Source of the DNA: Desulfuromonadaceae bacterium
Lineage (GTDB): Bacteria; Desulfobacterota; Desulfuromonadia; Geobacterales; Pseudopelobacteraceae
Assembly (NCBI GenBank): GCA_028683855.1
Contig: JAQUHA010000013.1
Location: forward strand, 36,841 to 100,840
Length of the DNA: 64,000 bases
Direction of reading: 5' to 3'
The notes below the pieces were generated by a model. The model was not told the origin of the DNA, ran no database searches, and was given only the letters and a program-made list of their open reading frames with translations. A program made the position numbers and the translations under genes. Shown piece after piece: positions 24,526-31,758 of this stretch (its first letter is position 1; every line of letters starts with the position of its first letter).

Positions 24526-24990
24526 TCAGTTTTCAAGGTAGATCGTTTCTGGCGTCAACAGGTTGATAGCCTTGCCGATGGCGATGTCCAGCATGATCAC
24601 CTCCTGGCCGCTCAGATAAATATTGTTGGCAGTCTTGCCATTCTCGGTCAGACTGATTTCGAGGTAGTGAATACCGTTCTTCTGCCGGGCAACCAGGTAG
24701 AGCGATTGCGGATGTTCGCCATAGTCATGTTTGAGTGCCGACGCCAGCTCGATCTTGCTGCCAGCCTTACTGCTCCGTTTCCAGTAGGCCTGCATGAAGT
24801 AGTTCAGAGTGGATTTCACCGTGGCAAGCTCATAGAGATCGTTGAAGATGACAAAATCCCAGAAATCTGCAGTTACGTTGGCATTTCTACTGAAATGGGA
24901 TTTGTAATGACCGCGGGAATCCCTGCATTCATGCCGTTGTATCTCGACAGTAACTTCAACCTTGATTCCCTTGAATTCGAAATCAACCAT
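24526..24990 (-). CDS. Hypothetical protein of recombinase module
   Basis: 154 aa, soluble, beta-rich start (MVDFEFKGIKVEVTVEIQRH). Contains KIELASALKHDYGEHPQSLY and ends IAIGKAINLLTPETIYLEN. No family is recognised. It overlaps the upstream gene by 8 nt and is 18 nt from the membrane gene, so the module is one operon. Confidence 0.6.
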   Translation of the reverse strand: MVDFEFKGIKVEVTVEIQRHECRDSRGHYKSHFSRNANVTADFWDFVIFNDLYELATVKSTLNYFMQAYWKRSSKAGSKIELASALKHDYGEHPQSLYLVARQKNGIHYLEISLTENGKTANNIYLSGQEVIMLDIAIGKAINLLTPETIYLEN

Positions 24991-25471
24991 TTCCTTCCAC
25001 CTCCTTCCATAGTTTGCTCAGGTACGTTGCCGATACCTTCAATTTCCGCTTCCTGTACAAATAGTCGGAAATAGTGCGGAATCCCATGTCTTCGGCCTTC
25101 AGCTCCTTGACTTCCCCCCAGTAAGCCAGAATCTTACGTCGCAGGAGCGGCTTCCTCCCCCTGCTGATCAGGATGGCGGCGTTGGCCTTGCGCAGATGAG
25201 AGAAGTCATCGTATTGCTCCTTCTCTGCCACCCGGTAGCCTTTACCCTTGATCGTGTCCCAACCTCCCTTGCGGGCGGCCATGACAAAGGCGCAGTATTT
25301 GGAGATCCGGCCGGGGAGGTCGGGGCGCTCTCCCTTGAGTTGAAACGATCTCTTCACCCCGTCCTGGAAGATCTCGATGATCTTGTCCTCCGGCAGCGAC
25401 GCCACCCAGGCAAAGAGCTTCTTCCGCTCGTGTCCCGTCAGGCCGGTTATCAGGTTCAGTTGTTCGGTCAT
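24983..25471 (-). CDS. Basic hypothetical protein, putative DNA-binding
   Basis: 162 aa. Basic and helical in its second half (ISRGRKPLLRRKILAYWGEV, GFRTISDYLYRKRKLKVSAT, TYLSKLWKEVEG), suggesting a helix-turn-helix type DNA binder with an HTH-like C-terminal segment. N-terminal region holds LTGHERKKLFAWVASLPEDK. Starts 2 nt after the stop of the recombinase gene (translational coupling). Confidence 0.6.
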   Translation of the reverse strand: MTEQLNLITGLTGHERKKLFAWVASLPEDKIIEIFQDGVKRSFQLKGERPDLPGRISKYCAFVMAARKGGWDTIKGKGYRVAEKEQYDDFSHLRKANAAILISRGRKPLLRRKILAYWGEVKELKAEDMGFRTISDYLYRKRKLKVSATYLSKLWKEVEGNG

Positions 25472-25472
25472 G

Positions 25473-26441
25473 TCATCCTCTCGTGTAGGTCAGGGTCTCC
25501 CGCAGCCGGAAATGGGAGGTTTCCAGGGAGGTCTGCTGCAGGGCCTGCTCGTGGCTCATGCCATGGGCAATGCATTCCAGGTAGCGTTCCTGGGCAAAGT
25601 TGTGCTTGAGGCCGTGGCTGCCTCGGCCCGGGACATACTGGCCGGTCTTGTGTGCCGCAGTATTGATTGCCTCCACATAGGCGAAGTAATCGCTCTCCAG
25701 TCTTCCTCCCTGATGGTCGAGATATTCTTCCAGCCTGCGGTAGGTTGGGACGGAGACGAAGTGTTCGGTCTCTTTCCCACCTTTCTCCACCGAGGCGACA
25801 ACACCTATTGGAGATGAGGTGACCGGATCGGCAGTGATTCCGCGCAGCCCATTCATGGTCAGCGGGTTCTTTAGCCGTCGGTTGCTGGGAGCGCCGACCC
25901 CTTCGGTACGCAGGCCGCCTTCGTACTGCAATGACGCCTGCAACTGGAAGGTCCCATCGGTGATGGCGGCGATCAGCCGGACCGGGTCGGGATAGGCCCG
26001 GTTGTCGAAGAGCTTGCTCGATTTCCGGAGCAGCTTTCCGCTTCTAGCGTAGAATTCCATGCGCAGCTGTTCCGTGCTCAATCTGGGAATCTCCAGATCA
26101 TGGATTTCGATATAATGATTGATGGCGTACTCGAACTTTCCCAGTGCCGACAGGATGGTCTCCATGGTCTGGCGGGAGCGTTTCTTTTCGACGTAGTGCG
26201 TCAGCCGCTCCTCCAGGTACACCGCCATGCCGTCGTGAACGGACGCGGTATCAAGGATGGAAGTTCGTCCGTTTCCGATCATGAACTCAACGAAGCGATG
26301 GGCCTCGTATTTGTAGACCTTCCAGGAGCCGAATGAGCGTATTCCCAGTGAGCTGTCCGCCTTGGCCTCACGGATCGAGCGGACCGCATGGAAAACCGCT
26401 TCGGTCTGGGAGTGCAATGATGTCGGCCACCTGTGTTTCAT
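25473..26441 (-). CDS. Noncanonical tyrosine recombinase-like protein
   Basis: 322 aa. SAM-like N-terminal core-binding region (about 1-140). The catalytic region shows LRTEGVGAPSNRR (Arg I), SHGLKHNFAQERYLE where Lys replaces the second Arg of HxxR, and LETSHFRLRETLTYTRG (His, nucleophile Tyr). Pattern resembles the Integrase_1/Phage_int_SAM_2 subfamily of mobile-element proteins. ATG 26441 follows an AGAGG ribosome site. It heads the operon 26441-24158; a dedicated partner set rather than a solo integrase suggests a specialised recombination system. Activity is uncertain because of the Arg-to-Lys change. Confidence 0.7.
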   Translation of the reverse strand: MKHRWPTSLHSQTEAVFHAVRSIREAKADSSLGIRSFGSWKVYKYEAHRFVEFMIGNGRTSILDTASVHDGMAVYLEERLTHYVEKKRSRQTMETILSALGKFEYAINHYIEIHDLEIPRLSTEQLRMEFYARSGKLLRKSSKLFDNRAYPDPVRLIAAITDGTFQLQASLQYEGGLRTEGVGAPSNRRLKNPLTMNGLRGITADPVTSSPIGVVASVEKGGKETEHFVSVPTYRRLEEYLDHQGGRLESDYFAYVEAINTAAHKTGQYVPGRGSHGLKHNFAQERYLECIAHGMSHEQALQQTSLETSHFRLRETLTYTRG

Positions 26442-26655
26442 TGATTACCTCTGGCCGTTGCCGGCCTGCGTGTTGAGATGACATGCTCTTTTTCCGGCAT
26501 CGCCATGCCGACGGTAGCAGCTCCGTCTTCCTGCTTTTCGTAGTGTCCCTTGTATCTGGACCTGGCAAGGATTCCTGCCAATTGTCCTACTGTCTGTCGT
26601 GAACCGGGACTCTACCGGTGACTCACATCAAACAGGTCCTCGATTGTGCCTGCCA

Positions 26656-26795
26656 GAAAATGCCTTTCCAGGGCGCCGGACTTCGGGGGTATCCCGGTCC
26701 TTCCTCAGATTCCGGATCAACAGATACATATTGTTGAGCGGAAACGCCTTTCCAGGGGCGCCGATACCGGGGGTTCTCCGGTCGTCTTCGGATTT
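26656..26795. repeat. Two diverged direct repeats in gene-free stretch
   Basis: Copies at 26656-26711 and 26740-26795 share TGCCTTTCCAGGGCGCCG / CGCCTTTCCAGGGGCGCCG and an inverted CCGGGGGTTCTCCGG-like core. The interval 26442-27084 has no convincing gene; short ORFs there are low-complexity and read through the repeats. The units resemble dispersed GC-rich intergenic repeats. Confidence 0.45.
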
Positions 26796-27084
26796 CTGAC
26801 TGCGTACGGTCATGCGAGGGGGAGGTACATCTACCTCGACATGAAAGGGCTCTGCTTAGGTTGGCCAATCCCGTGGGTGGTGTCCGGCCGGGCCAAGTGG
26901 CTCGACGGCTCTGGGTACACCGGGCAATGATGCTGCGAAAAATCTCTCCTATCTGAAAAGTAGTAACTGTTTTGTTTGTTTTCTTAATATCTGCAACACC
27001 TTGATTATTCGTCACATTCTCGAACCCAGCAAAGCACTGCAGGTATTATTTGTGCTCATTTGTGAACAGATCGACGCACCAGGT

Positions 27085-28143
27085 CTATCGGCCTCCTGAA
27101 GGGAGTGAGAGATCCCCATTGGCAAACATGGCGGCAAGGATCTTGGTAATCGGAACAGCCGTATTATCGAGCACAGTTTCCAGGGGCTGCGTTGAATCCG
27201 GCAGGCAGGGGAATTTATCAAACGCCTGACGAGCCAGTTCTGCCTGATCTTCCGGTGGCAATGCGAGCCAGGCAGCCTGGTGGGCCAATGCTTCTTTGCG
27301 CTCCCGCTCTTCCCGCTCCCTTTTGGCAGCTTCGGCAGTTTCTTGCCGGACACGTGCGGCTAACCTTGCCTCATCCTCTACTCGTTCCTCATCACGCTCG
27401 GCACAGGCAAAATCATCCATTATGGCGGCGCAGATCATTCCGCCGAGTTTGCCCTTGCTCCGGTCATGATGCTTCAGCGCATAGCGGACATTGCTCATGG
27501 TGAAGTCCATGCCATGTTTCTTTACAGCGTCAGAGATCACCAACCGAAGTCGCCTGTTGATCTCTTTGGACGGGATCAGCGCTATGATTTCATCGATTCC
27601 TTCAGCGATAGTACTATCAACAACAACTTCAAAAGGTGTCATGGATGTAGTTGTTTTATCTGAATTTGATTCTATCTTTGTTGTCCGAGACTTCCGAGGA
27701 CTGTCCACGGACGCGTCCGCGGACATGTCTTTGGACGGCAGAAGGTTATTTTTCTTTTCCGCACGCGACTCACGTTTTCTTACCTTGTCTTTTTCGCGGC
27801 GATCGGCAAGCTTCGCAAGCTCATCAGTTGCCTGGAGTCGATCCCATTCCGTAATGGCAATCACGTTGTCCACCATTTCGATGAATCTGAACTTTTCTAG
27901 GGTCGCTAGAGCAAACTGTACAACTGGAACTGACCGTCTCAGTACCGCCGCCAATGTGGTAACATCATAGGGAAGCGATTCGTGCAGCAGGAGCAGTCCT
28001 TCGGCATTACTCCGCCCCGCCAGCATCAGCATTCTCACGTATATGATCTGGACGGCATCGGCATCCGGCATCTGCTCGATTGCCAGCCAACGGGGATCAT
28101 CGAACTCGGCGCAAAACAGCCGGACCCAAAACACTTCGTTCAT
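27085..28143 (-). CDS. Phage replisome organizer-like replication protein
   Basis: 352 aa. N-terminal 110 residues match the phage replisome-organizer N-domain pattern (FWVRLFCAEFDDPRWLAIEQ, VQIIYVRMLMLAGRSNAEGL, PYDVTTLAAVLRR), a winged-helix origin binder. A Lys/Glu-rich linker follows, then a C-terminal region with a coiled coil (about 260-305, ERDEERVEDEARLAARVRQE). It is the replication gene of an embedded phage- or plasmid-like module with the AlpA-type HTH and the divergent repressor. It starts 16 nt before the HTH stop. Confidence 0.7.
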   Translation of the reverse strand: MNEVFWVRLFCAEFDDPRWLAIEQMPDADAVQIIYVRMLMLAGRSNAEGLLLLHESLPYDVTTLAAVLRRSVPVVQFALATLEKFRFIEMVDNVIAITEWDRLQATDELAKLADRREKDKVRKRESRAEKKNNLLPSKDMSADASVDSPRKSRTTKIESNSDKTTTSMTPFEVVVDSTIAEGIDEIIALIPSKEINRRLRLVISDAVKKHGMDFTMSNVRYALKHHDRSKGKLGGMICAAIMDDFACAERDEERVEDEARLAARVRQETAEAAKREREERERKEALAHQAAWLALPPEDQAELARQAFDKFPCLPDSTQPLETVLDNTAVPITKILAAMFANGDLSLPSGGR

Positions 28144-28159
28144 GCTTTTCTCTCATGCA

Positions 28160-28354
28160 TCATCCATTAATTTCCTGGGCAGATTTACCCTGTTTTTTTG
28201 CCAGCCATTCGGCGATCGCTTCAATCGTGTAGAAATTCCGCCGCCCGATGACAATCGGCACCGGCAGATCCCCCGCTTTCTTCAACCGCCAGAAATTGGT
28301 TTGTGATGTGTTGAGGGTTTCAACCCGGAACTTTTTTTCAGGAATCAGCTTCAC
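28160..28354 (-). CDS. AlpA/excisionase-like HTH protein
   Basis: 64 aa from GTG 28354, with GGAGG 5 nt upstream. LNTSQTNFWRLKKAGDLPVP and IVIGRRNFYTIEAIAEWLAKK form a MerR/AlpA-type HTH with wing. Position between a repressor and a replication gene suggests a regulator or excisionase. Confidence 0.7.
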   Translation of the reverse strand: MKLIPEKKFRVETLNTSQTNFWRLKKAGDLPVPIVIGRRNFYTIEAIAEWLAKKQGKSAQEING

Positions 28355-28505
28355 AATTGCCTCCTTTGTCGATGTTTCAGAACCATTATCATTTATTCCT
28401 TGCGTTTCATTCGCTCACATAGTATCTTACTTATTATCAGCATTATACATAATATTTTATTTGTTGCAAATATTTTTTTACCATATTTTATGCTTCGTGA
28501 AATAA

Positions 28506-28925
28506 ATGGGTGCTCCCGTGAATGATGATCAAACGATAGGCGGAAGACTGAAAATAGTGAGAGGCGGGAAAACTCAGAAGGAGTTCGCGCTGGAACTCGA
28601 CATTTCTGCCCCGTCGCTGCAAAAATACGAGCTTGACGAGTCAGTGCCGGGCGGCCTGGCGCTGGCAAAGCTGGCGGAGAAGGGAATCAATGTTAACTGG
28701 ATTCTGACGGGAAAAGGATCGATGCATATCCTGCTGCCAGACGACCGGTTGTTGCAGGAACTTGCCTTCAAGGTATTCGTTGCCACTCGAGGGAAGGATG
28801 ATGTGTCTGAGGTGAAACGGGCAAAGCTCTTGACCCGGGCCTACCGGATCGCTATGGATGACGGTTTGAAAGCTGCAGAAGAGTATGTAGATAAGATGGT
28901 GGATGTACTTGAGTACTATTCGTAG
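28506..28925 (+). CDS. XRE/CI-type repressor
   Basis: 139 aa. HTH at about 8-64: IGGRLKIVRGGKTQKEFALE, then DISAPSLQKYELDESVPGGL and GINVNWILTGKGSMHI, the usual Xre fold with the NWILTGKG tail motif of phage repressors. The helical C-terminal part (about 75-139) is probably a dimerisation domain. Divergent from the HTH and replication genes, so it likely represses that shared promoter region (28355-28505). Ends 71 nt from the convergent brxA-like gene. Confidence 0.8.
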   Translation: MGAPVNDDQTIGGRLKIVRGGKTQKEFALELDISAPSLQKYELDESVPGGLALAKLAEKGINVNWILTGKGSMHILLPDDRLLQELAFKVFVATRGKDDVSEVKRAKLLTRAYRIAMDDGLKAAEEYVDKMVDVLEYYS

Positions 28926-28996
28926 GAGAAACAATTAGGAAATTTGGCGACACTGTAGCGGGTTTTAATAAATTTGGATCATCCCCTTCTATGGCA

Positions 28997-29749
28997 TCAC
29001 ATCTTTAACTTCAGCATCTCATCATCCATCCCGTAGCGAACTACGTCAATACGATCTGTCTGCCGGGTAACTAAGTCACCGCTCATAACCGGAAGACTGA
29101 AAGGAAAGAAAGCCGGATTGTTCAGCAAGAGTCCCAGTGCCCCCTTGCCTTCGGGACTGGTTTGTAGTGCTGCTTCAAGCATCAGAATGGCCAGGTTTTG
29201 ATCGGAGATTGTTACCACCGCAGCTTTCTCATAGCACCCCTTCGTTTCAGCGTCTTTTAAGACTCCCCACTCTACGAATGAACGGATCACGTAACGGGCA
29301 TAGCGACTAATTGTCTGCCTGTCTCCGTACTGTTCTTTAAGCCGATTGGCTATCTGTTGCTGAGTGACTTGGTCCTGAAGGTTTAAAAGCCTTCCGGTTT
29401 GACGTGCCACATTGAACCAGAAAGGGTAAGCCGCAGAAATCACCGCCCAGTGAATAGCGAGAGCCATAGATGGTTGCTTGCGCAGCAGTGCCAGAGCAGC
29501 GTTACGAAAATCGACCAACTCGGACTCTGGCGAGACCCAGATTTTCATCAGATTATTGACGGCAAAAGTGCGGGTCTGTTCACTGCGCTCACCTTCAGCA
29601 TCGCAAGATTTTTGACATCCAAGGAAATCATGCAACTCCTTGCGGATATATTTACCCTCCATGCCAGCAAAAAGAAGATTGGTTGTCTTCTCTAACCAAT
29701 CCAGCCTGAGAATTTGCTTGATCCCGATCAAATCGTGCCGTGCACTCAT
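28997..29749 (-). CDS. brxA: BREX type 3 protein BrxA
   Basis: 250 aa, soluble and helical. KTTNLLFAGMEGKYIRKELH, IHWAVISAAYPFWFNVARQTG and ISRYARYVIRSFVEWGVLKD fit the BrxA-type small helical DNA-binding component. It is the last gene of the operon and its start overlaps the PglZ stop. In BREX the protein is needed for defence; its precise role in type 3 is not established here. Identification rests partly on the conserved position after pglZ. Confidence 0.8.
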   Translation of the reverse strand: MSARHDLIGIKQILRLDWLEKTTNLLFAGMEGKYIRKELHDFLGCQKSCDAEGERSEQTRTFAVNNLMKIWVSPESELVDFRNAALALLRKQPSMALAIHWAVISAAYPFWFNVARQTGRLLNLQDQVTQQQIANRLKEQYGDRQTISRYARYVIRSFVEWGVLKDAETKGCYEKAAVVTISDQNLAILMLEAALQTSPEGKGALGLLLNNPAFFPFSLPVMSGDLVTRQTDRIDVVRYGMDDEMLKLKM

Positions 29750-31758
29750 TATCTTGCCTTCCTTTCAAATTTCACCAACGGCACGATAACCTCTTCGATC
29801 GAGACGCCACCATGGCCAACGATAATTTCACCTTCCTTTACAAATGCATAGCTTTCTTCTGCCATTAAAGGGAAGAAACCTGGTGGCAGGCCAATGGGCT
29901 GCCACTCACGGGCAAAGGGAACAGTCATAGCTACAGAATCACGCAACTCAGAGGTCGGATAGATTCGCACCCGTTCACCCCGTGTTTCAGCAATTACTCC
30001 TTCTGAGAGGCGCCCTTTCCCTTGGCATTCGATATTTCCATGATCGGAGGTAAGCCACACCTGATAATGGTTATCCAGGAGATAGCCGACAAGATCAGTC
30101 AGAAAGCCCTTGTGACACCACTGATTGATCTGGTTATGCATACCGGCTACGCCTAGCTGCATCCCGTGCATGATCTTGTCAACTTTGTCGATGACCAATC
30201 CGACTGCTCTGGTTTTACCCGGATTTAGTGTCGCCTCAATGGCGGTTCTGACATCACCGTCGCCCAAACCTCTCTGGTAAGCGATGTCCAACCGGGAAAG
30301 GCCAATTCCTTCCCAGAATTGCCGCCATAGATTGGCCTCGGAATTAGTTGTACTAATGGACGTGGGGAAATAGAGGGGAGGCTTTCCGGAAAATATCGAC
30401 TGCCTGGAAATGGATGTAAGCGTGGGTATCCAGGCAAACGCAGCCGATTCACGCATTACCAGGCTACGATCCTGTTCGTGCATGATCTGTCGGATACTGA
30501 CCCACTGGTCAAGCGAAAGCCCGTCTACAACAATCAAGGCTACTTTGCTATCTGCTGCATCCTCCAAATCCCGGGCTAGACGTCGAGGCACATGGTGGAG
30601 CATGACCGGATTTGCAGGGGGGAGATTCATAAGGCTTGCATAGTGGCTACGCAACCAACCAGCAAAGACCTGATTTATTTCTGCACCTATCTTCTGAAAT
30701 GACTCCCGATCACACGTAAGACAGCCAGAGTGGATCAGTGCTCCCAATTCCGCCCACTTTGCGGCAAAGGCAAGCCAATCCTGGAAGCAGGTGTCTCCTA
30801 CTGGGACCGCCTTCTCAACAATTTCGAGAAGACGCGACAGTCGTATATCGTCATCAGCCGCCTCGGTCTTGACTATCCCGCTGCGAAGCCAGGATTGAGA
30901 TTCAAAATTGATTTTCGGTTTCCGAACCGGCGTAAGTTTGCCCTCAACAAATAGATTGTCGATATAAACGCGAATGTCTTGATGATCGAAGGGCAAGAAA
31001 TCCGGGCAGGGATATTTAAGCCCATATTCGGAAACATCCTCACTGACCTGCTCCCCAGAGCCAAGCCTGTCAAGAAAAACGGGCCAACGTTCCTGCAGAA
31101 ATGCGAAAAATGCCTCCTCGTCAGATATGATCTCGTTCAGCGGCCATGTTTGAAAATCACCATGCAGCATCAGCACCTGGAGCAGACGCGCTGAAAGTAG
31201 CTCAGGGATTCTAATCCTGTTGTAGTGAACACGGAGTAGCACTCGAAGCAGGTCAACCTGATTATTGATGAGTTCTGCCGCGATGCCGAAAACATGGCGA
31301 AGAATAAAGTCTTTGGTGGTGTTGTCCCCCATACGATCCGGAATCGCCTTCTTCTGGGTGTCATAAAGGGCATCCAGAAAACTGCGGTCCAGCTTTTCAA
31401 TGACTGGGTAACTCAGATTGGGGAAAAGCCCCCCAAGATCAAACGCAAGCTTTCTGCCCGCCTGCAGGAGATCATATGGCAGCGCTTCGAGCTCCGCACC
31501 ATGGACACGGAGGATCACTACCAAATCTGTGCGTTCCCCCCGGTCCCAAAGTGACCGGTACTGCGATTCATATGCATAGCGAAATTCAACCGGATCGTTA
31601 AACTCAATCAGGTCAAAACCACGGTTACGGAGCGCAAGGGCAAGCTTTTCCTCGGTCAACAGCGCATCAGGGTCAGCCACCAGAGTGAGCTTGCTGACAT
31701 GGGGGACAAAATCTTTCAGTATAGCGTCGCGCCAACTACCCATGACCGATTGCCTCAA
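29749..31758 (-). CDS. pglZ: BREX PglZ alkaline-phosphatase-fold protein
   Basis: 669 aa. Phosphatase-superfamily motifs appear in the C-terminal half: SKVALIVVDGLSLDQWVS (metal-binding Asp, about 403-420), YQVWLTSDHGNIECQGKG (Asp-His, about 570-587) and IIVGHGGVSIEEVIVPLVKF near the end. N-terminal 250 residues are the long all-alpha PglZ region. PglZ is required for BREX phage resistance and methylation. It overlaps the helicase gene by 23 nt upstream and brxA by 1 nt downstream. Confidence 0.93.
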   Translation of the reverse strand: MRQSVMGSWRDAILKDFVPHVSKLTLVADPDALLTEEKLALALRNRGFDLIEFNDPVEFRYAYESQYRSLWDRGERTDLVVILRVHGAELEALPYDLLQAGRKLAFDLGGLFPNLSYPVIEKLDRSFLDALYDTQKKAIPDRMGDNTTKDFILRHVFGIAAELINNQVDLLRVLLRVHYNRIRIPELLSARLLQVLMLHGDFQTWPLNEIISDEEAFFAFLQERWPVFLDRLGSGEQVSEDVSEYGLKYPCPDFLPFDHQDIRVYIDNLFVEGKLTPVRKPKINFESQSWLRSGIVKTEAADDDIRLSRLLEIVEKAVPVGDTCFQDWLAFAAKWAELGALIHSGCLTCDRESFQKIGAEINQVFAGWLRSHYASLMNLPPANPVMLHHVPRRLARDLEDAADSKVALIVVDGLSLDQWVSIRQIMHEQDRSLVMRESAAFAWIPTLTSISRQSIFSGKPPLYFPTSISTTNSEANLWRQFWEGIGLSRLDIAYQRGLGDGDVRTAIEATLNPGKTRAVGLVIDKVDKIMHGMQLGVAGMHNQINQWCHKGFLTDLVGYLLDNHYQVWLTSDHGNIECQGKGRLSEGVIAETRGERVRIYPTSELRDSVAMTVPFAREWQPIGLPPGFFPLMAEESYAFVKEGEIIVGHGGVSIEEVIVPLVKFERKAR

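Noticed and set aside
26646..26930. 94-codon ORF across the 26.7-kb repeats
   Set aside because: Composition follows the repeated GC-rich DNA; no domain, and parallel frames are equally open.
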